A stretch of 13,917 nucleotides of DNA from Myxococcales bacterium (GTDB lineage Bacteria; Myxococcota; Polyangia; Fen-1088), in the NCBI GenBank assembly GCA_003153875.1, contig PMBY01000331.1:58229-72145 (forward strand). The letters are read 5' to 3'. Under the pieces are notes generated by a model, which was not told the DNA's origin, did no database searches, and worked only from the letters and a program-made list of their open reading frames with translations. The position numbers and the translations under genes are program-made. This document shows, in pieces, positions 7,327-13,917 of the stretch; position 1 is the first letter of the stretch; the number at the start of each line of letters is the position of its first letter.

Positions 7327-8913
7327 TCACGGACGCGACTCGCTTCGGTCGCGTCCGGTTACCTGGCCGCGGCCGTCCGTGACCAGCTCGATGAAGCGAA
7401 GTTCGGGCAACCGCGAAACCACCTCGTCGAGATCCGGGGCCTCTTCGCGCCTGGCTAGGCCCATGATGTGCTGGCCACCAAAGCGGTACGCACCCGCGGG
7501 CGGCAAGGGCGGCCGTGCCAGCAAGAAACGCGCGCGATCGGCAAGCGCGTCGGGCATCCAGACGAACGACGCCGGCACGTCGGGGATCACCAGCAGCGGC
7601 TGGGGCAAGCGGCCCGCCGGCGTGGTTAACTTGAGCGCCAGGTCCAAGTCTTTCACCGCGTTTCGCACCAGGAAGATTGTATGCCCCGCCTGCGCACCCT
7701 TGGCCACGACGTCTCGGGCCGCAGCCAAGACCGCCCGGTAGCGGCGGGCTTCGCCTATGCGCGCGGCGGTCGAGCCCACACCCATGGCTGCCAGCAGAGC
7801 GATGGCAACCATCACGACCACCGACCCGCGCGCCTCGGCGGCCAAGGCCAGCATCAGCATGAGTCCAACAGCGGGCAAGTAGTAGTAGCGTGCGCCCACC
7901 ACCCAACCGGCCGCAGGCAGCGGCAGCAAGGCCAGCAACGTCCAGAGAACGGGGAACCACGCGCGGGTCCGCATCGCAAACATTGCGCCGACCAGCAACA
8001 GCCCACCGCCCAGAAGCCACGCCAGAACCTCGGGAAGAGGCGCATAGGCCGTCACTGCATGGACTAAGCCCGCGGCCATCTGCAGGCCTCGTCCCCACCA
8101 AGGCGCAACCGGATCGTTGGTGCCGCCCAGCCCCCCCAGTACCGCGAACCGGGCAGCCAGGTACCCAGCTGCCAAGACCATATGAGGAACCACGGGCGCC
8201 ACGCACGCCCGAAGAAACTCTGTGAACCCTCCTCTCCCGTCTGTGTTCTCAGCCGCGACCTGCTGCCGAGATGAAGCCGCCCACTTCGCCGCTATTCCAA
8301 GCACCGGCAGCACCAAACCCGTTTCTTTCGAAAAATACGCCAGCGCAGCCAGTACGACCGACGCCACTTGCCAGCCTAGTCGCGTGGGGAGCCGGCGAGC
8401 TTTGCTCGCCGCGCACCATCGCGGGAGGGTATGGGAACCCTTCCAGGGTTCCCATCTCAGTGACGCGCGCAACAGGCAGACTAGTGACGCCAAGCTTGCC
8501 AGCGTGGCCAGAAGATCGGTACTGGCGGCAAACCAGAGCGCGGCCTCGCGCTCGGCCGGCGCGACCAGGAACAGCGCTCCCGCAACCAAGGAAACCCGAA
8601 ACGTGAACCCAACCCCGCGACCCAGCGCCACCACCAGAGCCGCGCTCCCCGCATGCAGCAGAAACCCCGCCAGGGCGTAAGGCCACTGCACCCCCTGCCC
8701 CACCCGATTGAGTAGCCACCACAGCAGCATGGGTGCAGGCCGGTAGTATTCGCCGCCGTGCATGTCGCGCGTGAAGGCCAGCAGCGGATTGGGTTCCAGC
8801 CGCGCGAACGCGAGGAACAGGTAGTCGTCACCCACGAAGGTGGTGGCCGCGGCGAAGTCCCAGGCCACTAGGCCCAGCAGCAACGCTGCGGCGACGAGGA
8901 TCTTTGCGCGCAT
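7327..8913 (-). CDS. GT-C-like multi-pass membrane protein (putative glycosyltransferase)
   Basis: Polytopic inner-membrane protein (528 aa) of probable GT-C glycosyltransferase type, which would use a lipid-linked sugar donor outside the membrane. After the first helix (residues 5-25) comes FVGDDYLFL, with an acidic pair (D29-D30) where GT-C enzymes keep their catalytic acid. Further on are EYYRPAP (55-61), about ten hydrophobic helices, and FSKETGLVLP (194-203), a loop motif typical of protein O-mannosyltransferase-like families. A soluble tail of about 150 residues follows. Residues 154-179 are encoded entirely by the palindromic element and lie in a loop between two helices. The start at 8913 is chosen because it directly precedes the first helix. 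ATGs at 8970 and 9108 remain in frame, but the longer one overlaps the divergent gene. No strong ribosome site is seen. Substrate unknown. Confidence 0.75.
   Translation of the reverse strand: MRAKILVAAALLLGLVAWDFAAATTFVGDDYLFLAFARLEPNPLLAFTRDMHGGEYYRPAPMLLWWLLNRVGQGVQWPYALAGFLLHAGSAALVVALGRGVGFTFRVSLVAGALFLVAPAEREAALWFAASTDLLATLASLASLVCLLRASLRWEPWKGSHTLPRWCAASKARRLPTRLGWQVASVVLAALAYFSKETGLVLPVLGIAAKWAASSRQQVAAENTDGRGGFTEFLRACVAPVVPHMVLAAGYLAARFAVLGGLGGTNDPVAPWWGRGLQMAAGLVHAVTAYAPLPEVLAWLLGGGLLLVGAMFAMRTRAWFPVLWTLLALLPLPAAGWVVGARYYYLPAVGLMLMLALAAEARGSVVVMVAIALLAAMGVGSTAARIGEARRYRAVLAAARDVVAKGAQAGHTIFLVRNAVKDLDLALKLTTPAGRLPQPLLVIPDVPASFVWMPDALADRARFLLARPPLPPAGAYRFGGQHIMGLARREEAPDLDEVVSRLPELRFIELVTDGRGQVTGRDRSESRP
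7330..7357 (-). other. 10-bp stem hairpin at the 3' end of the GT-C-like gene
   Basis: CGGACGCGAC and GTCGCGTCCG form a perfect 10-bp stem with an 8-nt loop, inside the last nine codons and touching the stop codon at 7327-7329. It has no T-run, so a classical intrinsic terminator is unlikely. It may stall or protect the upstream part of the message, or be another dispersed palindrome. Confidence 0.45.
8377..8455 (-). repeat. Two-hairpin palindromic element, copy 2 (79 bp), inside the GT-C-like CDS
   Basis: Second copy of the element at 4195-4279, read on the minus strand in the same direction as the host gene. Hairpin 1 pairs ATGGGAACCCT with AGGGTTCCCAT (11 bp) around GGA. Hairpin 2 pairs GGCGAGC with GCTCGCC around AAA (7 bp). 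Relative to copy 1 it has three extra bases (CCC) after position 30 and lacks the 9-nt CACGCGCAG. Its translation contributes residues 154-179 (WEPWKGSHTLPRWCAASKAR, then RLPTRL) to the membrane protein without a stop or frameshift. Confidence 0.85.
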
Positions 8914-8996
8914 GCCAAGAGGAATGTCACCACAGACCGCCCGCCGCGCCCAGGAGAATTGCCTGCCCATTTCCGTGGCGGTGCTAGCATCAGCGG

Positions 8997-9419
8997 ATGT
9001 CGACCACAAAGCTGGCAATCGAAATCTTCGACAGTGGCCTGACCTGCACCGAGGCTGTGGCCATGGCCGGAATGAAACGCATGGGCTGCCAGAGTGACCT
9101 GATCCCACGCATCGCCACCGGGTTTGGCGGTGGGCTCAGCCGCACCAAGTCCGTGTGCGGGGCTCTCACTGGTGGCGTGCTGGTACTGAGCGCAGCCTTT
9201 GGCCGTGACAAGCTGGGCGACGATCGCGACGTCTTGGTCAGCAAGGTCCAGTCGCTGGTGGAGGGATTCCGCGCGCGCTTTGGCAGCGACAACTGCTTCG
9301 CCCTCACCGGCCTGGATTTCAACGACCCGGCGGCGGGCGGCATCTATCGCCAGCGCGTGCACGCGCAATGCCGCGGTTACGTGGAATACGTGTGCGAACG
9401 GCTCGACGAGCTTCTCTGA
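8997..9419 (+). CDS. C_GCAxxG_C_C family redox-type protein
   Basis: Small cysteine-rich protein (140 aa) of the C_GCAxxG_C_C family, a putative redox-active group of unknown function. The family pattern is seen as CTEAVAMAG (Cys17), TGFGGGLSRTKSVCGALTGG (41-60, with Cys54), Cys100 in DNCFALTG, and Cys125/Cys133 near the C-terminus; Cys31 is an extra one. No signal peptide or membrane helix is visible, so a cytoplasmic place is likely. The ATG at 8997 has only a weak GG before it. Its stop is followed at once by the start of the XPB-like helicase gene, so the three genes to 12102 look like one transcript. A role in repair is suggested only by this position. Confidence 0.85.
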   Translation: MSTTKLAIEIFDSGLTCTEAVAMAGMKRMGCQSDLIPRIATGFGGGLSRTKSVCGALTGGVLVLSAAFGRDKLGDDRDVLVSKVQSLVEGFRARFGSDNCFALTGLDFNDPAAGGIYRQRVHAQCRGYVEYVCERLDELL

Positions 9420-10862
9420 TTGTCAGCCGTGACCGCGAACGCAACGCCGCCGCCCGAGCCTCCTGCGGTCGAGATTCGTTTTCGTTCCGGCACCCTTGAA
9501 ATCGCTGGGGTTCCGGCGACCTTCGTCGGCCTGCCCTATGCCTGCGTTTGGGACGAGCGCACCGCCTGCTTCCGCGCGCCGGCCGCGGCCTACGCCGATC
9601 TGGTCCAGACCCTGCGCCGTCTCAAGCTCGCGTATCTTGACCAAGCTCGACAGTACGAGACCTTGACGGCGGGCGCGGTGGTCCGGCGCGAGCCGCGCCC
9701 CTATCAAAGCGAGGCGCTCGCCGCTTGGAATGCCGCCGGCGGCCGAGGCGTGGTGGTTCTGCCCACCGGCGCCGGCAAGACCCTGGTGGCTCACATGGCC
9801 ATCGACCTTCGTCGCCGCAGCACCCTGGTGGTCACGCCCACTCTCGATCTGGTACGCCAGTGGCACGACGGCTTGGTGACCACCTTTGGCGCGCCTGTCG
9901 GCATCATTGGCGGCGGCGAATACGATTTGCGGCCGCTGACCGTCACCACCTACGACTCGGCCTACCTGCACATGGAGAACCTGGGCGCGCGTTTCGGCCT
10001 GTTGGTGTTCGACGAATGCCACCACCTGCCCAGCGCCAGCTACTCGCTCTCCGCGCGCCTGTCCCTGGCACCCTTCCGCCTGGGGCTGACCGCTACGCCC
10101 GAGCGCGACGCCTGGACCACGCGCGGCCTTGCGCCCGAAGGCGGCGGCGACACTAGCGCGCTGGACGATCTTGTCGGCCCCATCGTCTACCGCAAGGACA
10201 TCGTGGCCCTGTCCGGCGACTATCTATCGAGCTACGAAACCGTGCGCGTCGTCGTCGATCTTTCGCCCGCCGAGCGCGCGGAATATGGGGCCGAGCGCGC
10301 CCTGTATCGCCAGTTTCTCGAAGCCAATGGCATCTCCATGGCCAGCCCGCACGGCTGGACCGAGTTCATCATTCGGTCCTCGCGCAACGTCGAAGGCCGG
10401 CGCGCCTTCGAGGCCTACCGACGCCAACGCGCCATCGCGTTCACCGCCCCGGCCAAACTGGATTACGTGGAACGGTTGCTGCACCAGCATCGCCGTGACC
10501 GCGCCATCATCTTCACCCAGGACAACGCCACCGTGCACCTGGTGGCCAGGCGCTTTTTGCTGCCCGCGATCACGCACCAGACTCGGGTGAGCGAACGCAG
10601 CGAGATTCTCGACGGTCTAGCCAAGGGCCGCTACACCGCCATCGCCACATCCAAGGTGCTCAACGAAGGCGTGGACGTTCCCGAGGCCAACGTGGCCATC
10701 GTCATGTCGGGCAGCGGTTCGGTGCGCGAGCACGTGCAGCGTCTGGGCCGCATCTTGCGCAAACGCGACGGCAAGCAGGCCATCCTCTACGAACTCGTCG
10801 CGGGCGGCACCAGCGAAACCTTCACCAGCCAGCGGAGGCGCGAACACATTGCTTACCGCTGA
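9420..10862 (+). CDS. XPB-like superfamily 2 DNA helicase
   Basis: SF2 helicase of the XPB/Rad25 type (480 aa), a 3'-5' DNA translocase. Visible motifs: RPYQSEAL (93-100), Walker A PTGAGKT (115-121), Walker B DECH (198-201), LTATPER (223-229), TSKVLNEGVDVP (410-421) and QRLGRILRKRD (440-450). About 90 residues precede the motor, in the place of the damage-recognition region of archaeal XPB, and a long insert (about 260-345) lies where the thumb module would sit. The first possible start is a TTG right after the previous stop; GTG at 9429 is an alternative that removes three residues. The last 14 nt overlap the Bax1 gene. In archaea XPB and Bax1 form a helicase-nuclease complex thought to act in excision repair. 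Confidence 0.92.
   Translation: MSAVTANATPPPEPPAVEIRFRSGTLEIAGVPATFVGLPYACVWDERTACFRAPAAAYADLVQTLRRLKLAYLDQARQYETLTAGAVVRREPRPYQSEALAAWNAAGGRGVVVLPTGAGKTLVAHMAIDLRRRSTLVVTPTLDLVRQWHDGLVTTFGAPVGIIGGGEYDLRPLTVTTYDSAYLHMENLGARFGLLVFDECHHLPSASYSLSARLSLAPFRLGLTATPERDAWTTRGLAPEGGGDTSALDDLVGPIVYRKDIVALSGDYLSSYETVRVVVDLSPAERAEYGAERALYRQFLEANGISMASPHGWTEFIIRSSRNVEGRRAFEAYRRQRAIAFTAPAKLDYVERLLHQHRRDRAIIFTQDNATVHLVARRFLLPAITHQTRVSERSEILDGLAKGRYTAIATSKVLNEGVDVPEANVAIVMSGSGSVREHVQRLGRILRKRDGKQAILYELVAGGTSETFTSQRRREHIAYR
10834..10838 (+). promoter_or_regulatory. Shine-Dalgarno GGAGG for the Bax1 TTG start
   Basis: GGAGG inside the end of the helicase gene lies 10 nt before the TTG at 10849. It supports that rare start codon, since the following LTADLVHVRRRGDRLFV is the usual beginning of this family. 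Confidence 0.5.
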
Positions 10863-12102
10863 CCTAGTGCACGTGCGCCGGCGCGGCGACCGTCTGTTCG
10901 TGGTGCCGGTTTCCGAGGGGGAACGGCCACGCGCCCTGGAGCTGGCCACCGCCTATCTCGATCTGGCGCGCGCGCATGTCGGTCAGTCGCGCGGCACTTT
11001 GCTGGATGCCTGCGGCTCGGTCGATGTGGAACCGCGCGAGCAATGCCTGGCGCGCGGCCTGCTGAAGTTGGTGCTTGACCGCTGCGAATTCCAAGAAGAC
11101 GCGGCCCTGGATCCAATGGAGCTGCGCCGCACCCTCTTCACCCGCGCCGCCAGCGTGCGCCGCGAGGCCGAGCCCGCCGCCTTTGATCGCACGGCCGTTA
11201 TCGCGGCGCTGGCAGCTGAGCGCGGGGTAGCCAGCGACGGCATCGAGCGCGCGCTGTTTGCCGACCTAGCCGACGCCCACATTCTTCGCGACGTGCGCCT
11301 GCTTTCTCCTGAAGCCTTGCTGGCCGAGCACCATCTCGGCCAACACCAGGCGGTCCTGCTGCGCGCGCTCAGTGTGCGCGCCACGGTGTGGAGCGCGGTT
11401 CCCGCGAATTATCGCCACCTCTTCCGCAAGCTCAAGTTCCTACGGCTGCTCCATCGCATCGAAGCGATGCCCAAGCGTGCCGGCTATCGCCTTCACATCG
11501 ACGGCCCCTACAGCCTTTTCGAATCGGTGACCAAGTATGGGCTTCAGCTCGCGCTGGCCTTGCCCGCGCTGATGGCGTGCGACCGCTTCACCATCGAGGC
11601 TGACCTGCGCTGGGGTCGCGAACGGCGGCCTCTGCGCTATGCTGTGCGCGGCCCACTCACAGGAGAATTCCCTGACGGCAACGATCGCGGACCTCCGACC
11701 GGCACGCTTCCCGACGAGGTGGCCGCGCTCTTCCACGATCTTTCGGCCTTGCCCGGTCCCTGGCGGCCAGCCCTGTGCGACGCGATTCTCGATCTTCCCG
11801 GCGTGGGCCAGTGCGTGCCCGACCTGGAATTTGTGCACGAGCAAACCGGGCAGACGGTCTATCTGGAAGTTCTCGGTTTCTGGAGCCGCGACGCCGTCTG
11901 GAAGCGCATCGAACTGGCGCGCAAGGGGCTACCCCAGGCTGTAGTCTTTGCCGTCAGCAAGCACCTGCGTGTCAGTGAGGCGGCCCTCGACGAGGGATTG
12001 CCGGCTGCGCTCTACGTCTACGCCCGCGTGATGAACGCCCACGCCGTGCTCAACCGCGTGCAGGAAGTTGCAGCGCGCACCGAGAATGCCACTCTTGCTT
12101 GA
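10849..12102 (+). CDS. Bax1-like nuclease, DUF790 family, XPB partner
   Basis: Protein of 417 residues in the DUF790 (Bax1) family, a metal-dependent nuclease that binds XPB and cuts DNA near the unwound site in archaea. The N-terminus MLTADLVHVRRRGDRLFV fits the family. The central block has IDGPYSLFESVTKYG (217-231), and the nuclease core shows VPDLEF (323-328) and VYLEVLGFW (337-345), an Asp and Glu arrangement resembling PD-(D/E)xK folds, with K352 shortly after. The TTG start overlaps the helicase gene by 14 nt, so the two proteins are probably made together at similar levels. No sign of truncation. Family assignment is strong; the biochemical role in this bacterium is inferred from the archaeal pair. 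Confidence 0.9.
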   Translation: MLTADLVHVRRRGDRLFVVPVSEGERPRALELATAYLDLARAHVGQSRGTLLDACGSVDVEPREQCLARGLLKLVLDRCEFQEDAALDPMELRRTLFTRAASVRREAEPAAFDRTAVIAALAAERGVASDGIERALFADLADAHILRDVRLLSPEALLAEHHLGQHQAVLLRALSVRATVWSAVPANYRHLFRKLKFLRLLHRIEAMPKRAGYRLHIDGPYSLFESVTKYGLQLALALPALMACDRFTIEADLRWGRERRPLRYAVRGPLTGEFPDGNDRGPPTGTLPDEVAALFHDLSALPGPWRPALCDAILDLPGVGQCVPDLEFVHEQTGQTVYLEVLGFWSRDAVWKRIELARKGLPQAVVFAVSKHLRVSEAALDEGLPAALYVYARVMNAHAVLNRVQEVAARTENATLA

Positions 12103-12155
12103 TGGAGCACGCCCCTGCGGGCTGCTAGGCTCAGCCCCCTCCGGGAGTTTTCTTC

Positions 12156-12875
12156 ATGCACATTTCCACGTTCCGTAATCTCGCATTCTCTGGCGCGGCT
12201 CTCATGCTGCTTCTTCCGGGCTGTGCCAGCAAGCCGACCTCCGGCGGGCCCGGAAGCTACCGCGGCGTGCTCGTGGGCGTCGGCGAGATGGGAACCTTGG
12301 CGGTCACGGTGGACGGAGCGGCCAGCGGCCCGCTTCCGGCCAGCGGCGGGATCGTCGATGTGGACGGCACGACGGCATCCCTTTCGGGGATGCTCAACCA
12401 GGGCAATGCCAGCCTTTCGCTTTCTTCAACCGCGGGCTACCAGTTCGACGGCGACTCGCGACCGGGATACATATTCGGCCAGTACCAGGGCCCGATCTGG
12501 CGTGGGGAGTTTGCTTTGCTGCAGCAGCCCGACAGCGGCAGCCCGGTCAAGACCTTCTGTGGCAGCTACGTCTCAAGCACCACGGCTGGCGCTGCCCCGA
12601 TGCCCTTCGCTATCGCGGCCGTGGCCGGCGGATCCGCGTTTTGCGTTGGTTACAACTTCGCCTGGCTGGGGTACATGGACGCTGACGATATCGTGTCTTG
12701 CTCAGCCAGCATCGGCCTGTTCTACGGGAACGCGAATGCCGACGCTGGCAATCACTGGGGTACGGGAACCTACAACGGCGACAGCGGCACCTGGACAGTT
12801 GGGCCTTGTGTCAGCGGCACGAGCCCCGGCCCGGACGGCGGTGCCGGCGGCGCCGACGACGCCGCGGTGGACTGA
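12156..12875 (+). CDS. Putative secreted lipoprotein of unknown function
   Basis: Not recognised beyond its export signal. Residues 1-22 form a short signal peptide with a hydrophobic core (LAFSGAALMLLLPG), and Cys23 in LLPGC is a lipobox, so it should be lipidated and anchored, with Ala at +2. The mature part is rich in Gly, Ser and Thr, with alternating short hydrophobic stretches that suggest a beta-rich fold (for example SYRGVLVGVGEMGTLAVTV). Four further Cys (CGSY, FCVGY, SCSAS, GPCVSG) could form two disulphides. The tail PGPDGGAGGADDAAVD is low-complexity and acidic. The ATG has GGGAG 8 nt upstream. It lies 53 bp after Bax1 in the same direction but need not share its function. Confidence 0.75.
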   Translation: MHISTFRNLAFSGAALMLLLPGCASKPTSGGPGSYRGVLVGVGEMGTLAVTVDGAASGPLPASGGIVDVDGTTASLSGMLNQGNASLSLSSTAGYQFDGDSRPGYIFGQYQGPIWRGEFALLQQPDSGSPVKTFCGSYVSSTTAGAAPMPFAIAAVAGGSAFCVGYNFAWLGYMDADDIVSCSASIGLFYGNANADAGNHWGTGTYNGDSGTWTVGPCVSGTSPGPDGGAGGADDAAVD

Positions 12876-12882
12876 GCCTCGC

Positions 12883-13917
12883 CTAGCTGTAGCGGCTGCG
12901 AACCAGCGCCAAGACCGCATCTTTCGCGCAATGCTCGCAGTAGCCAAAGCGCGCTTGCAGCGTGTCCAGCGTCCGCCGTGACGCCGCGGCTGCATCCGGC
13001 GCCATTCGGCTCGGCCCGTCGACTAGATAGACCAGAATGTCCTCGTTGATCTTGCGCAGCACTTTCCGGCGCTCGGCGAAGAACGCCTCGCGCAGCTCGG
13101 CCAGGGGCCGCGGAAAGATCTGCTCGTAGTCAGGCCGCTGGTCCCGATGGTCTAGGGACCAAGCGCCAATCTTGGCGATGATCTCGCGCCGGAAGCCAGC
13201 GGCTCCCCCATCGCCCGCCTCCACGTGCAGCGCGCGCTCCACCTCAGCCATGAGATCCTCGTCCGCATCCTCGTCCCGGCCGGTGACGGGATTGTGGTAC
13301 TTCTCGTGCTTCACCCAGCAGGAAACCTGGATGAGATAGCGCTCGAACTGCTCGAGATAGCGTCGTTCGTCGACCAGCCCCATCGAGGTGCGCACCTCGT
13401 CGTCGATGCGCTCGATCAGGCGGTCATGCACTTGGGCGATGAACTGGCCGTTGTTGTGAAATCCTCCAGGCATGGGTTCCTGCCGCAAGAACTCATACAC
13501 GCTCACCGCGCGCACCAGCTCCTCCAGTTCCTCCAACACGGCGAAAGGCGACACGCACTTCCATTTCGCGCTCTGGGCCGCGTTCATGAGCAGCAAGGTC
13601 ATCTCGCGCGGTGAAGCGCCGGAACGGCCTTCGTAGTGGGGGTAGCTGTCCGACTCGCGGGCGATGCTCTCCACGCTTGCCAGAAGCTGCTTCTGCTCTT
13701 CGGGCGAAAACGACTCCGGCACCTCGTCCGCGTACAGCCGCGCCTTGTCGCTAGGGCTGAGGCGAACGACCAAGTCAGCCAGCCCCTCGGAGTATTTCTC
13801 CGGGTTGGGCTTTCTCATGCGCGTGAGCACCGCCCACAGCGCAGCCACCCAGGTCACGTGCGGGGCCACGTGCCGGTCCGAATGCGCGCCCATCGCCTCA
13901 CCCATGCGCGCGTCGTA
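12883..13917 (-). CDS. PrkA family serine protein kinase (C-terminal part)
   Basis: C-terminal half of PrkA/YeaG, an AAA-type serine kinase active in stationary-phase or stress physiology in several bacteria. The frame is open to the right edge (YDARMGEAMG...), so the Met at 13905 is internal and the AAA core with its Walker motifs lies outside. Seen here are HSDRHVAPHVTWVAALWAVLTR, typical of the end of the AAA part, then the PrkA C-terminal domain with SPREMTLLLMNAAQ, RIDDEVRTSMGLVDE and WVKHEKYHNPVTGRDEDADE. FRREIIAKI and the YEQIFPRPLAELREAFF segment also fit YeaG. The protein ends with a CEHC pair near its terminus. It is convergent with the lipoprotein gene, 7 bp apart. Usual partners (DUF444/YeaH, SpoVR) would be off the window if present. 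Confidence 0.88.
   Translation of the reverse strand, partial: YDARMGEAMGAHSDRHVAPHVTWVAALWAVLTRMRKPNPEKYSEGLADLVVRLSPSDKARLYADEVPESFSPEEQKQLLASVESIARESDSYPHYEGRSGASPREMTLLLMNAAQSAKWKCVSPFAVLEELEELVRAVSVYEFLRQEPMPGGFHNNGQFIAQVHDRLIERIDDEVRTSMGLVDERRYLEQFERYLIQVSCWVKHEKYHNPVTGRDEDADEDLMAEVERALHVEAGDGGAAGFRREIIAKIGAWSLDHRDQRPDYEQIFPRPLAELREAFFAERRKVLRKINEDILVYLVDGPSRMAPDAAAASRRTLDTLQARFGYCEHCAKDAVLALVRSRYS

Noticed and set aside
8914..9108. Upstream starts (8970, 9108) for the GT-C-like protein
   Set aside because: The longest form overlaps the divergent C_GCAxxG_C_C gene and adds an Arg/Cys/Pro-rich stretch that does not look like a membrane protein N-terminus.
12103..12155. Small inverted repeats after Bax1 (GCCC/GGGC, GGCTG/CAGCC) before TTTTC
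   Set aside because: Stems are only 4-5 bp and the T-run lies between the ribosome site and start codon of the next gene, so a terminator is not supported.
12286..12303. GAGATGGGAACCTTGG resembles the left end of the palindromic element
   Set aside because: Only one arm is present; the GGGTTCCC arm and everything after it are missing, and the stretch encodes ordinary-looking lipoprotein residues (EMGTLAV). Probably chance.
1..13917. CRISPR arrays, tRNA or rRNA genes, IS elements
   Set aside because: No regularly spaced repeats, no cloverleaf-like segment and no transposase were seen on either strand; gaps between genes are too short for most of these.

Overview
The window is GC-rich, almost fully coding DNA from a bacterium. 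The gene set (XPB/Bax1 pair, PrkA kinase, short CinA, GAF-GAF-GGDEF signalling protein, lipoprotein with an Asp/Gly tail) would fit Myxococcota or a related deltaproteobacterial lineage. That assignment is an inference from gene content and base composition. No rRNA, tRNA, CRISPR array, IS transposase or phage gene was seen.

Layout. Positions 1-819 (+) hold the C-terminal part of argJ, cut by the left edge. Convergent to it is a minus-strand pair, an FtsB-like divisome protein followed, with an ATGA overlap, by a membrane GAF-GAF-GGDEF diguanylate cyclase (855-3358). A divergent 74-bp gap leads to a short CinA-like MoCF-domain protein (3433-4182, +) and then hisS (4300-5577, +). Facing these is a minus-strand row: a GT-C-like membrane protein (7327-8913), a CdaZ/DisA_N-type diadenylate cyclase (6350-7231) and an AlkD-like DNA glycosylase (5579-6349). 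Divergent from that row is a plus-strand cluster: a C_GCAxxG_C_C redox-family protein (8997-9419), an XPB-like helicase (9420-10862), its partner nuclease Bax1/DUF790 (10849-12102) and a secreted lipoprotein (12156-12875). The right edge holds the C-terminal half of a PrkA serine kinase on the minus strand.

The most unusual signal is a small two-hairpin palindromic element present twice (4195-4279 + and 8377-8455 -). Its outer parts are nearly identical between copies, while its second hairpin differs in sequence but keeps a 7-bp stem through three paired substitutions. One copy fills most of the gap before hisS. The other lies inside the GT-C-like gene and is translated in frame as 26 residues in an inter-helix loop, much like the palindromic elements known in Rickettsia proteins.

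Functional themes: two DNA-repair modules (XPB-Bax1; AlkD next to a c-di-AMP synthase) and two cyclic-dinucleotide enzymes (c-di-GMP next to a divisome gene; c-di-AMP next to a repair gene) lie within 10 kb, with housekeeping genes (argJ, hisS) around them.
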